From: Polyangium spumosum
GTDB lineage: Bacteria; Myxococcota_A; Polyangia; Polyangiales; Polyangiaceae
DNA: 64,000 nucleotides
Assembly (NCBI RefSeq): GCF_009649845.1
Contig: NZ_WJIE01000019.1
Span: forward strand, 1 to 64,000
Reading direction: 5' to 3'
A program made the position numbers and the translations under genes. This document shows, in pieces, positions 9,188 to 17,641 of this stretch (position 1 is its first letter; each line of letters begins with the position of its first letter). A model generated the notes under the pieces. It did not search any database. It was not told the origin of the DNA and was given only the letters and a program-made list of their open reading frames with translations.

Positions 9188-11119
9188 ATGAAGCTCCCCC
9201 GCTTGCGCTCCTTCGGCCTCGGGCTCTCGCTGCTCGCGACCGCCGCCTCGATCCCGCTGGCCTGCTCGCCCGACTCCGGCATCACGCCGAACGGCGCGGG
9301 CGCGAGCGGCGGCGCGTCGTCGTCCTCGTCCGGCGCGGGCGCGGGCGGCGAAGGCGGCTCGCTCTTCGTGGACTCGGGCGGGACGTGCGGCGATCCGACC
9401 GACAAGGACAAGGACCTCATCGCCGATTTCCTCGAGCTCGGCCCGGACAAGGACACCGACGAGGACGGCACGCCCGACGCGCTCGACAACGACAGCGACG
9501 ACGACGGCGTGCTCGACGCGGACGAAGCAGCGAACCCCTTCCTGCTCCCGGACGAGCCTGGACAGACCCGCGACGACGCCTGTGATCCGCTCGCGGACTC
9601 CGACGGCGACGGCGATCCCGACGTGCGGGACCTCGACAGCGACAACGACGGCGTCTCGGATACGCAGGAGTCGAGCTACGACGCGGACGGCACGAAGGGC
9701 TGCCGCGTGCGCATCGACTGCGACGAGGATGGCGTCATCGATCTCGTGGAGATCGCGGCAGGCTCGAGCCCGACGGAGAAGGGCTCGGTCCCCGCGGACG
9801 CGGGGCTCTACTTCGTCCTGCCGTACCAGGGCGGCCCGCAGAGCAAGGACTTCACCTTCTCGACCGGCGTCGCCAAGGCCGACATCTACTTCCTCATCGA
9901 CACGACGGCGTCGATGCAGCCCGCGATCGACAACCTCAAGACGTCGATCGACACCGAGATCATCCCGACGATCCTGAACGGCGACCCGGCCGCGAGCCCG
10001 CCGATCCCGGCGATCGGCGACGCGTGGATCGGCGTGGGCGAGGTGCGCGACGTGCCTTGGCTCCCGTACGGGCAGGACGGGGATGCCCTCTATCGGTACC
10101 GCTTCCAGGTTGGTGCTCAAACGATCGCCGGGGACGTCGCGCCGCCCGTGTTCGACGGGCAGAAGTACACGGCGCCGGCCGCGACGAAGCAGATCCTCGG
10201 CACGCTCACGGCCGGGGGCGGCGGCGACGCGCCGGAGGGCACGACGCAGGCGCTCTGGCTCGCGGCGACGAACCCGAACAACTACGCGCTCACGATCGGC
10301 GGGATCTGGAACTACCCGCACTACACCTGCCCGCTCGCGGGCCATTTCGGCGCGCCCTGCTTCCGGCCCGAGTCGCTGCCGATCTTCGTGCTCGTCACGG
10401 ACGCCGCGTTCCACAACGGGCCAAACGCCGTGAACCAGTACGACGGCGCGAAGGTGGGCGGGACCGTGAAGACGTACGGCGACGCGGTGAGCGCGCTGAA
10501 CACGATCAACGCGAAGGTCGTCGGCGTGCCCGTCGCGACGGGCAGCCCGGGCGCGGCGCGGGCCGACCTCACGGACCTCGCCACGAAGACGGGCAGCCTC
10601 TACCACGACCCCGCGTTTGGCGGGAAAGACTACCCGCTCGTGCCGAAGACGGACGTGGGCAGCGGCTCGGTGTCGACGGAGATCGTGCGGCTGCTCGGCC
10701 TGCTCGCGGGCTCGGGCCTGCACGACGTGACCACGGCGCACGAGAACTACGCCTGCGACGGCGGCGTGGATTGCACGGGCGACGGCGTGCCGGACCTCGC
10801 CTACCAGAACCCGCCGGTCGATCAGGGGATGGCGCCCTTCGACGCGAGCACGCTCATCACGAAGATCGAGACGCTCGAGAGCCCGGCGATGCCCCTGCCC
10901 TACGCGAGCCGCACGGAGAGCACGTTCTACGCGCTGCAGGGCGACGCGCCGGTGAGCTTCCGCGTCCACGCCGAGAACACCACGATCAAGCCCGCGACCT
11001 TGCTCGTGATGCGCGCCTTGATCCGCGTGCGCACGCCCGAGGGCCAGGTCCTCGGCGGCAAGAACGGGATCAAGCTCGTGTACTTCGTCATCCCGCAGTA
11101 CATCCCCAAGGTGAAGTGA
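9188..11119 (+). CDS. Lipoprotein with thrombospondin-3-like calcium repeats and a VWA domain
   Basis: 643 aa. Signal peptide with lipobox PLAC (Cys26), a Gly/Ser linker, then Asp-rich calcium-binding repeats of the type DTDEDGTPDALDNDSDDDG and DSDGDGDPDVRDLDSDNDG (about 75-170). A von Willebrand A-like domain follows, with KADIYFLIDTTASMQPAI as its MIDAS start and LPIFVLVTDAAFHNGP as the third metal loop. It is probably surface or periplasmic and calcium-binding. Its stop overlaps the GTG start of the Omp85-like gene by 4 bp, suggesting that the lipoprotein and the barrel work together. Confidence 0.88.
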   Translation: MKLPRLRSFGLGLSLLATAASIPLACSPDSGITPNGAGASGGASSSSSGAGAGGEGGSLFVDSGGTCGDPTDKDKDLIADFLELGPDKDTDEDGTPDALDNDSDDDGVLDADEAANPFLLPDEPGQTRDDACDPLADSDGDGDPDVRDLDSDNDGVSDTQESSYDADGTKGCRVRIDCDEDGVIDLVEIAAGSSPTEKGSVPADAGLYFVLPYQGGPQSKDFTFSTGVAKADIYFLIDTTASMQPAIDNLKTSIDTEIIPTILNGDPAASPPIPAIGDAWIGVGEVRDVPWLPYGQDGDALYRYRFQVGAQTIAGDVAPPVFDGQKYTAPAATKQILGTLTAGGGGDAPEGTTQALWLAATNPNNYALTIGGIWNYPHYTCPLAGHFGAPCFRPESLPIFVLVTDAAFHNGPNAVNQYDGAKVGGTVKTYGDAVSALNTINAKVVGVPVATGSPGAARADLTDLATKTGSLYHDPAFGGKDYPLVPKTDVGSGSVSTEIVRLLGLLAGSGLHDVTTAHENYACDGGVDCTGDGVPDLAYQNPPVDQGMAPFDASTLITKIETLESPAMPLPYASRTESTFYALQGDAPVSFRVHAENTTIKPATLLVMRALIRVRTPEGQVLGGKNGIKLVYFVIPQYIPKVK

Positions 11120-12606
11120 GCGCGCGTTCGCTCGTCTTCATCGCTGCGCTCGTGATCACGGCGGCGACGCCCTCGCTCGCCGTGGCGGCCGATCCTCCCG
11201 CGAGCGCGACGGCTGCTCCCGAGGCGCCGCAGCGGGCGCGCCTCCGGTACACGCTCGAAGGGATCGAGCTGCGCGGCAACGTCCGCACCGCGGGGCGCGT
11301 CGTGCTGCGCTACGTGAAGTTCCGCGCGGGGGATCTGCTCGACGTGGACGACCCGGAGCTCGAGCTCACGCGCTACCGGCTGCTCGGGACGGGGTTTTTC
11401 GCGCAGGTGGATCTCAGCCTGCGCAAGGGATCGCGGCGCGGGGCGGCCGTGCTCATCATCGAGGTCGTCGAGCGCAACACGCTCGTCGTGCAGAACCTGT
11501 GGGCCGGCGTCGCCGCGGACGAGGACACGGCCGGCAACGCCCGCCCGCTCTCGGCCTTCCTCGGCGTGCAGGTGGCCGAGACGAACCTCGCGGGCACGGG
11601 CATCACCCTCGGCGCGGGCGTCGCGCTCGCCGCCGATCAGTACGCGTTGCGCACGAGCTTCGTGGATCCCTCGTTCGTCGGGACGGGCTGGTCGGCCGCG
11701 CTCACCGTGCTCTACAACGACGCGCGCGACTTCTTCGGCAACCGCGAGGTCCTCTTCGAAGCGCCGCAGATCGCGCAACGCGAGGTGACGGACTACGCCG
11801 TCGTGGCCTATCGCCGCTTCGGCGCCACGGTCGGGACGGGCCACGATCTCGGCGTCTCCTCGTCCTTCGCGTTCGACTACCACCTCGAGCAGATCGACGC
11901 GACCGTGCCCGTCGCGGCCTCGCACATGCGCGGCCTCTCGCGCGAGCCGATCGACTTTTCGATCCAGCCGGGCCGCAGCGTGCTCTCCACGGTGCGCGGC
12001 ACGCTCACGTACGACACGCGCGACGCGCCGTTCCTGACCGCGCGTGGCACGCTCGCGCAGGCCTCCGTGACGGTGGGGCTGCCGGGCAGTGATTACAGCT
12101 TCCAGAAGTTCGAGGCGACGCTCCGGCGCTGGTGGCGGCTGCCGTGGCGGCACGTCGTGCGCTTCGACGTGTACGCCGGCGCGATCGCGGGCGACGCGCC
12201 CTTCTTCGAGCAGTTCTACGTCGGAGATTTCACCGACCTCTTGCCCGATCGCCTGCTCGCGCTGGCGCCCGATCGCAGGCAGCCGCCGAACCTGCTCGGC
12301 ACGGACATCATCGAGGTCCGTTACGGCGATCTCGCCGCGAAGATCGAGGGCGAGTACCGCATCCCGCTCTACACGGGGCGCGAGTCGGTCTACGGCGTGG
12401 ACCTCTTCGCCTCGGCGGGCCTCTACGCGGTGGCCACGCATCGCGAGATCACGAACCCGCCGACGGGTTACGAGGGCTGGTCGCGCCTGCCCGTCGACGT
12501 CACGGGCAACCTCGGCTTGCGCCTCGACACGAAGCTCGGCGGCGTCTCGCTCGCGTTCTCGAACGTGCTCGGGCTCGTGGCCGCGCGCAACGGGGAACGC
12601 AAATGA
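11116..12606 (+). CDS. Omp85-family outer-membrane protein (POTRA plus barrel)
   Basis: 496 aa. GTG 11116 overlaps the preceding stop (GTGA) and gives a clean signal peptide (SLVFIAALVITAATPSLAVA). One POTRA-like module follows (YTLEGIELRGNVRTAGRVVLRYVKFRAGD ... GTGFFAQVDLSLRKGS), then a long region of alternating beta strands ending in the short tail RNGERK. That is the BamA/TamA plan with only one visible POTRA. A role in inserting or secreting an outer-membrane or surface partner is inferred, and the adjacent VWA lipoprotein is the obvious candidate. Its stop overlaps the next ATG by 4 bp. Confidence 0.85.
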   Translation: MSARSLVFIAALVITAATPSLAVAADPPASATAAPEAPQRARLRYTLEGIELRGNVRTAGRVVLRYVKFRAGDLLDVDDPELELTRYRLLGTGFFAQVDLSLRKGSRRGAAVLIIEVVERNTLVVQNLWAGVAADEDTAGNARPLSAFLGVQVAETNLAGTGITLGAGVALAADQYALRTSFVDPSFVGTGWSAALTVLYNDARDFFGNREVLFEAPQIAQREVTDYAVVAYRRFGATVGTGHDLGVSSSFAFDYHLEQIDATVPVAASHMRGLSREPIDFSIQPGRSVLSTVRGTLTYDTRDAPFLTARGTLAQASVTVGLPGSDYSFQKFEATLRRWWRLPWRHVVRFDVYAGAIAGDAPFFEQFYVGDFTDLLPDRLLALAPDRRQPPNLLGTDIIEVRYGDLAAKIEGEYRIPLYTGRESVYGVDLFASAGLYAVATHREITNPPTGYEGWSRLPVDVTGNLGLRLDTKLGGVSLAFSNVLGLVAARNGERK

Positions 12607-13286
12607 CGCGGCGGGCGGCGCTCTTCGCGCTGGCCCTCGCCGCCCTCTTCGCCCGGGCAGAGACCGCGCGCGCGGAGCCGCCGAAGACGCCGGCGTCGCT
12701 GCCGTCGAGGAGCGCGACCTTCGCGCTCGAGGCCAAGCAGGCGGTGATCAGCGTGGCGTTCCGCGACGTGGTCGACGCCGAGATCCAGAAGAAGCTCTCG
12801 AGCGGCCTGCCCACGGTGATCGTGCTCCGCGCCTGGATCTTCCGCGAGGGCGGCGCCGAGCCCGTCGCGCTCACGGCGAAGACCTGCCGCGTCGTCTACG
12901 ATCTCTGGGACGAGGTGTTCCGCGTGCAGATCACGCAGCCCGGAGGCCTCGTCGACACCGTCGCCGTCAACATCGAGGGCGTGCTGCGCCAGTGCGCCGA
13001 GGCCCGGAAGCTTCGCTTGATCGAGCGCTCGCAGCTCGACGACGCGGGCCGTTATTTCGTGGCCGCGCTCGTCGAGGTGAACCCGATCAGCCAGGAGACG
13101 CAGGAGCGCATCAAGCGCTGGGTGACGCGCCCGAAGGGCTCGGCCGCGATCGGCCCGGGCGACTCGCTCTTCGGCTCGTTCGTGGGTCTCTTCGTCGCGC
13201 GGATCGGCGACGCGGATCGGAAGCTCGCGTTCCGGACGCAGGTGTTCACCCCGCCGAACCCGCCGCCTCCCGAGAAGAAGCCTTGA
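12603..13286 (+). CDS. Secreted DUF4390-like protein
   Basis: 227 aa. A signal peptide (RRAALFALALAALFARAETARA) is followed by a beta-rich domain: AVISVAFRDVVDAEIQKKL, SGLPTVIVLRAWIF, CRVVYDLWDEVFRVQI. The pattern 'ineffective at rest, sub-domain with SGLP' recalls DUF4390 periplasmic proteins, but this is a weak visual match. ATG overlaps the Omp85 stop (ATGA). Third gene of the VWA-lipoprotein/barrel operon; probably periplasmic. Confidence 0.7.
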   Translation: MTRRAALFALALAALFARAETARAEPPKTPASLPSRSATFALEAKQAVISVAFRDVVDAEIQKKLSSGLPTVIVLRAWIFREGGAEPVALTAKTCRVVYDLWDEVFRVQITQPGGLVDTVAVNIEGVLRQCAEARKLRLIERSQLDDAGRYFVAALVEVNPISQETQERIKRWVTRPKGSAAIGPGDSLFGSFVGLFVARIGDADRKLAFRTQVFTPPNPPPPEKKP

Positions 13287-13313
13287 AAAAAGGAAGGTCG
13301 GTTGGGAGCGCGC

Positions 13314-15554
13314 TCAGGCGCAGAGCGCCGCGATCTCGGGCTCTCGTTCCATCCTGTGGGGCGCTTCGGCGGCCTCGTCGCCTCCCCGCACGACGGCCTC
13401 GAACGCGCTGCGCAGCTTCGACTTCGTGCGGGCCTCGAGCTGGCGCACGCGCTCGCGTGAGACGCCGAGGCGGCGGCCGAGATCCGCGAGGCTCACCTCG
13501 TCGTCCTCGGAGAGCAGCCGCTCCTCCACGATCAGCCGCTCTCGTGGATCGAGCGCCTTCCACACCCGGCCCACCACGCCGCGCACGAACGCGTCGCGCT
13601 CCGCGCTCGCCGTGAGGTGCTCCGGATCCGACGACGGATCCCGGAGCGTCTCCAGCAGCGTGGGCCCTCCATCCGCGTGCGACTGCGCGTCGAGCGACGC
13701 GTCGCGCGCCCCGACCCTCTGCGACATCGAGCGGATCGAGTCCTCCGTCGTCTGGAACCGGGTCGCGAGCAGCGCGTCGATCGACGCGTCGCCCTCGCCG
13801 AGCTGCATCTCGAGCTTCGCCCGCTCGCGCCGCAGCCGGAAGAACGTCCTCGACACGAGCGCCCCCGTCCCGCCGCCGACGATGCTCCACTCGCGGAGCA
13901 GGTGGTCCACGATATAGGCGCGGATCCAGTAGATCGCGTACGTCTTGAAGCGCAGGTTGCGCGACGGCTCGAAGCGCCGCACCGCCTCCAGGAGGCCGAG
14001 GTTGCCCTCCTCCACGAGGTCCGCGAGCTGCATCCCGTAGCCCCGGTACTGCGAGGCCACCTTCACCACGAACTGCAGGTGGCTCTCCACGAGCGCGTTC
14101 CCTGCCGCATGATCTCCCTCGCGCCGATAACGCCAGGCGAGCTCGAGCTCGGCCTCGCGATCGAGCACCTGATACCGCTGAATGGCCGCGCGATATGCCC
14201 CGAACGGCGACTGCGCCGAGGCCGAGAGCGAGCTCTCGGACCGCGGCCTCTGCAGCGCCGAATCAGGGCGCGGTGCTTTTGGGGCGAGGCCGCTCCTTGG
14301 GCGCACCTCGGAGTCCGCAGGTGGATCCGACGAGGGTGGCGGCTCGGCTGCGCGTTCGTCGCGCGCCGCTGCTCCGAAGACGTGCTCGTTCGGCACGCGT
14401 GTCGCCGGGGCGCCGTCGAGGTGCAAGAGGGCGCGGTAAATAAAGCCGCGCGTCCGCTTCTTGTGACCACCGAGGATCGGCTGGATCGTGTTCGGGCTCG
14501 TCGTGTAGCCGAGCGCCTCGACCTCGCGCGAGATCTGGATCGCGAGCTTGCGCATGGTCATGCCCGGGTGCGTGACCACGTATTTGCGGGCGAGCTCCGC
14601 GATGGGCGCGGCCTTGACCCACGCGAGATCGAGCTCGGCGCCGGCCGGCGGCGGGGCCTTCGTCTCGAGGTCCTGGGACGCGCTCGTCGCCGTGTCTGCG
14701 CGCAGGATCGACTCGATCGCGCTCGACATCGAGCGCCTCACGCGACGCGCGCGGCCGTCGACGAGCTTCTGGACGTGCGGCAGCCCGATCACGATGCCTC
14801 GCTCGGCGAGCCTCTGCTTCAGCAGGATCGCGAGCCTGCGTGACGACGGCTCCTTGCGCTCGATCTTCCAGGCCTTCGCGAGCTCGTGGATCCGGCGCGC
14901 GTTCTCGAAGGCGCGGCCCTCCTGCGCGCCGCGGATCTCGCGCGACATGCTCTCGATCCGCGCCTCGGCGTCGGCCGGCGACGTCACCCCGTCGTGGCAG
15001 AGCAGCGAGAAGAGCGCGTCCTGGATCTCGCGCCGGACGAGGCGCTGCTTGCCGGCGAGGATGCTCTGCAGCGAATCGACGTTGAGGCGGATCCCGATCT
15101 GCTCGAGCTCCTCGCGCAGGCGGAAGGCGAGCGCGCGCTTCGATCGCTCGGGGTGCAGGTAGAGCCAGAGCTGCGCGAGGGGCAACATCCGCTCGCAGGC
15201 GATGTACGTCGGCGTCGTCGCCGCGGACGCGCCGGAGAGCCCGGCCTCGGCGAGGGCCTGCTCGATCGCGGTGACGGCGTCCTCGCCGCCGGCGTCCGCG
15301 ATCACCTCGCGCAGCGCGCGCTCCACCTCGGGCGGCACCGTCGCCACGGAGCCCGAGAGCTGCCGCTTCAGCGTGCGCAGGTGGTAGCGGATCCCGCGCC
15401 CGGCGAGCCGCTCGCGCAGCTCACGCGCGAGGGCCTCTCGCGACAGGCTCGGGCTCCGCTGCAGGTGCAGGGCCGCCGCAGCTCGGAACGCGGCGCCCGG
15501 GATCCGCTCGGGCGTGTCTGCAATCGCCGCCGGCATCGTCACGCTCATCTCCAC
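13314..15554 (-). CDS. RpoH-like sigma factor fused to four N-terminal repeat domains
   Basis: 746 aa. Residues ~450-746 are a complete sigma factor of the RpoH type: FGAYRAAIQRY, LVESHLQFVVKVASQYRGYG, LVEEGNLGLLEAVRRFEP, FKTYAIYWIRAYIVDHLL (region 2), and SLADLGRRLGVSRERVRQLE (region 4.2 helix-turn-helix). Residues 1-380, absent from ordinary sigma factors, hold four degenerate repeats about 96-100 residues apart. Each has the core 'L..RL...G-I/Y-x5-LQxILxG-x4-V/TRRxIxxALxxLL' (core at 54-85, 154-185, 253-284 and 349-379). A Pro/Ser-rich linker (~383-450) joins the halves. GTG 15554 has AGGGAGG six bases upstream; ATG 15548 is the alternative. It presumably directs a stress or developmental regulon; the repeats may be sensory, oligomerising or DNA-binding. 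Confidence 0.9.
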   Translation of the reverse strand: MEMSVTMPAAIADTPERIPGAAFRAAAALHLQRSPSLSREALARELRERLAGRGIRYHLRTLKRQLSGSVATVPPEVERALREVIADAGGEDAVTAIEQALAEAGLSGASAATTPTYIACERMLPLAQLWLYLHPERSKRALAFRLREELEQIGIRLNVDSLQSILAGKQRLVRREIQDALFSLLCHDGVTSPADAEARIESMSREIRGAQEGRAFENARRIHELAKAWKIERKEPSSRRLAILLKQRLAERGIVIGLPHVQKLVDGRARRVRRSMSSAIESILRADTATSASQDLETKAPPPAGAELDLAWVKAAPIAELARKYVVTHPGMTMRKLAIQISREVEALGYTTSPNTIQPILGGHKKRTRGFIYRALLHLDGAPATRVPNEHVFGAAARDERAAEPPPSSDPPADSEVRPRSGLAPKAPRPDSALQRPRSESSLSASAQSPFGAYRAAIQRYQVLDREAELELAWRYRREGDHAAGNALVESHLQFVVKVASQYRGYGMQLADLVEEGNLGLLEAVRRFEPSRNLRFKTYAIYWIRAYIVDHLLREWSIVGGGTGALVSRTFFRLRRERAKLEMQLGEGDASIDALLATRFQTTEDSIRSMSQRVGARDASLDAQSHADGGPTLLETLRDPSSDPEHLTASAERDAFVRGVVGRVWKALDPRERLIVEERLLSEDDEVSLADLGRRLGVSRERVRQLEARTKSKLRSAFEAVVRGGDEAAEAPHRMEREPEIAALCA

Positions 15555-15581
15555 GACCGACCTCCCTGCCCCCACCTGAAC

Positions 15582-15610
15582 ACTAGACAAACATACTCGC
15601 GTCTCGTCAA
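15582..15610 (-). promoter_or_regulatory. Candidate promoter of the repeat-fused sigma gene
   Basis: Minus strand: TTGACG (15605-15610), 17-bp spacer, TCTAGT (15582-15587), about 28 bp before the proposed GTG start. The same spacing and a similar -10 occur at 3154-3182. The remainder of the divergent gap up to 15723 shows no other clear site. Confidence 0.45.
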
Positions 15611-15723
15611 CGTTATACAAAGGCTGAAGGCACGCACCCTCCAGTGTCAAGTCGGAAATTATTAAGATTGCGCAAAGGTTGAACCAAGCTTGTACAACCG
15701 GGAGGTGTGGTAAACGGGACCTC

Positions 15724-16329
15724 GTGCGGTACTTGCCGGTGGAAGTGGATGTTCAGGGGCGCGAGGCGCTCGTCGTCGGCGCGAGCGTCGAGGTCGTGTC
15801 CAAGGTCGAGCGGCTGCTCGAGGCGGGGGCGCGGGTCGTGGTCGTCGCGTCGGGGGAGGTCGATCCGGCGATCACGCGGCTCGCGGCCGAGGGGCGGGTC
15901 ACGCTCGAGCGGCGCGAGGCCTCCGCGGCCGACATCGACGGCAAGGTGATCGTGTACGTGGCGACCACGGAGGACGGCCGCGCCGCGCCGTTTCACGCCC
16001 GCGGGCTCGTGGAGGGGCGGCTCGTGTGCACGCTCGACAGGCCCGAGCTGTCGACGTTCGTGAACCCGGCGGTCGTGCGCGCCGCGGGCCTCACGATGAC
16101 GTTCGCGACCGGCGGCACGAGCCCGGGGGCGCTGCGGCGCATCCGCGAGGACCTCGAAGCGCTCTTCGCGGATCCGAGGTTCGCGCGGTTCCTCGAGGCC
16201 CTCGCGGGCCTGCGGGAGCGGCTCCCCCGAGGCGAACGCGCGGCGCGGATGGCCGAGGCCGTGAAGGGGTTTGCCGTGGAAGCGAGGCTTCGTTTTCCCG
16301 AATGGATCGATCGGGGCGAGGAGCCCTGA
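15724..16329 (+). CDS. Siroheme synthase N-terminal domain protein (precorrin-2 dehydrogenase)
   Basis: 201 aa. It matches the CysG N-terminal/Met8p family, which oxidises precorrin-2 to sirohydrochlorin with NAD and may chelate iron. Evidence: YLPVEVDVQGREALVVGAS at the N-terminus, a Rossmann fold (VERLLEAGARVVVVASGEV), VYVATTEDG, the STFVNPAVVRAAGLTMTFATGG stretch typical of the dimerisation/active-site part, and SPGALRRIREDLEALF. The uroporphyrinogen methyltransferase half of CysG is absent, as in many bacteria. Start GTG 15724 begins the conserved part; TTG 15679 is in frame. It diverges from the sigma gene. The gene would supply sirohaem or feed into cobalamin synthesis. Confidence 0.85.
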   Translation: MRYLPVEVDVQGREALVVGASVEVVSKVERLLEAGARVVVVASGEVDPAITRLAAEGRVTLERREASAADIDGKVIVYVATTEDGRAAPFHARGLVEGRLVCTLDRPELSTFVNPAVVRAAGLTMTFATGGTSPGALRRIREDLEALFADPRFARFLEALAGLRERLPRGERAARMAEAVKGFAVEARLRFPEWIDRGEEP

Positions 16330-16461
16330 CGCACCCGCCTGGTGGAAAGGCCACGGACCATGCGTCCAGGGCTGCTCAAACCTCTTGTGTCGCGCGGGCC
16401 GCGGGAGTTATCTCAGCGAAACTCAGAGTTCCAAGCAGAGACGAGTGAGGAGGGCTTAGAT

Positions 16462-17628
16462 ATGCGATCGAGTTCGGGCCGGCTGACGTCGTTGCACACG
16501 GCAGCAGTGCTCACGAGTCTGTTGGCGCTCACGGCGTCTCCGGCGGCGTTCGCGCAGGCCAAGGCTCCTGCCGCCGCGCCCGCAGCGCCCGCGAAAGACG
16601 CGAAGGCCGCCGCCGCCGCTCCCGCGAAGGACGCGAAGGCCGCCGCCGCTCCCGCGAAGGACGCGAAGCCAGCGAAGCCTCTGACCGAGAAGCAGAAGAG
16701 GGACCTCGCCACGAAGCTCATGAAGGACGGCGACGCCGCCTTCGAGAAGGGCGAGTACCAGGCCGCGTACGACGCGTACAAGGGCGCGGACGACACGCTG
16801 CCGGGCCTCAACGCGAAGTTCAAGGCCGCGGTCGCGCTCGAGAAGCTCAACAAGGTGCAGGAGGCCGTCGCGGCCTACCAGGGCTTCATCGCGGCGATCG
16901 ACGAGCAGACCGCCGACAAGAAGAAGAAGTTCGATCCCAAGAAGTGGGAGGACCGCGTCAACGAGGCGAAGGGCCGGATCGAGGCGCTGCAGAAGACGCC
17001 CGCGACGGTCAAGTTCGCCACGACGCCGGAGACGGCGCAGGGCCTCATGGTCGCGGTCGATGGCAAGGAGCCCGTGCCCGCCGGCGAGATGAAGCTCGAT
17101 CCGGGCAAGCACACGCTCGTGTACTCGGCCAAGGGCTTCATCACGTCGCAGCCGCAAGAGGTCGACGTCGCCTTCGGTGAGACGAAGGAGCTCCCGGCGC
17201 CGGCGCTCGAAGCCGAGCCGCCGCCTCCGCCGCCTCCGCCGCCTCCGCCGCCTCCGCCGCCTCCGCCGCCCGAGCCGGCCGTCCCGCCGCCGCCGCCGAA
17301 GTCGTACGTCCCGGCGTACGTGACGCTCGGCCTCGCGGGCGTGGGCGCGGTCGTCGGCACGATCTTCGGCGTCTCGGCGCTCAGCGCGAAGAGCGACTTC
17401 GAATCGGACCCGACGGTCGACAACGCCGACAGGACCGATCGCAACGCGCTCATCGCGGACATGTCGTTCGCCGTGGCCCTCACGTTCGGCGTGACGGGCG
17501 CGGTGCTGCTCTTCGGCGGCGACGACAAGCCCGCGCAGCAGACGGCCACGACGAAGCTCTACAAGCCGATCGTCGCGCCCTTCGTGGGCCCGACGGGCGG
17601 CGGCGGCGTCGTGTCGTTCAAGTTCTGA
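16462..17628 (+). CDS. Secreted TPR/PEGA protein with poly-proline linker
   Basis: 388 aa. Signal peptide to about residue 31 (ASPAAFA), then a repetitive Lys/Ala segment built on AAPAKDAK, a TPR-like helical region (DAAFEKGEYQAAYDAYKGADDTLP, ~85-170), a PEGA-type beta domain (GLMVAVDGKEPVPAGEMKLDPGKHTLVYSAKGF), a run of about 18 prolines, and two hydrophobic helices (AYVTLGLAGVGAVVGTIFGV and a second at ~335). GAGGAGGG precedes ATG 16462. It is a paralogue in architecture of the protein encoded at 51445-52512. Probably periplasmic and membrane-tethered at its C-terminus; function unknown, cell-envelope role inferred. Confidence 0.85.
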   Translation: MRSSSGRLTSLHTAAVLTSLLALTASPAAFAQAKAPAAAPAAPAKDAKAAAAAPAKDAKAAAAPAKDAKPAKPLTEKQKRDLATKLMKDGDAAFEKGEYQAAYDAYKGADDTLPGLNAKFKAAVALEKLNKVQEAVAAYQGFIAAIDEQTADKKKKFDPKKWEDRVNEAKGRIEALQKTPATVKFATTPETAQGLMVAVDGKEPVPAGEMKLDPGKHTLVYSAKGFITSQPQEVDVAFGETKELPAPALEAEPPPPPPPPPPPPPPPPPPEPAVPPPPPKSYVPAYVTLGLAGVGAVVGTIFGVSALSAKSDFESDPTVDNADRTDRNALIADMSFAVALTFGVTGAVLLFGGDDKPAQQTATTKLYKPIVAPFVGPTGGGGVVSFKF

Positions 17629-17641
17629 TCGAGCGAGCGCC

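Noticed and set aside
8332-9645. 437-residue minus-strand frame, Ser-rich
   Set aside because: Mirror frame of the membrane protein and of the VWA lipoprotein start; the plus-strand frames have a membrane hairpin and a lipobox.
12132-12602. In-frame extension of the DUF4390-like gene into the Omp85 gene
   Set aside because: The signal peptide starts at ATG 12603, which forms the usual ATGA overlap; the upstream part is a shadow of the barrel gene.
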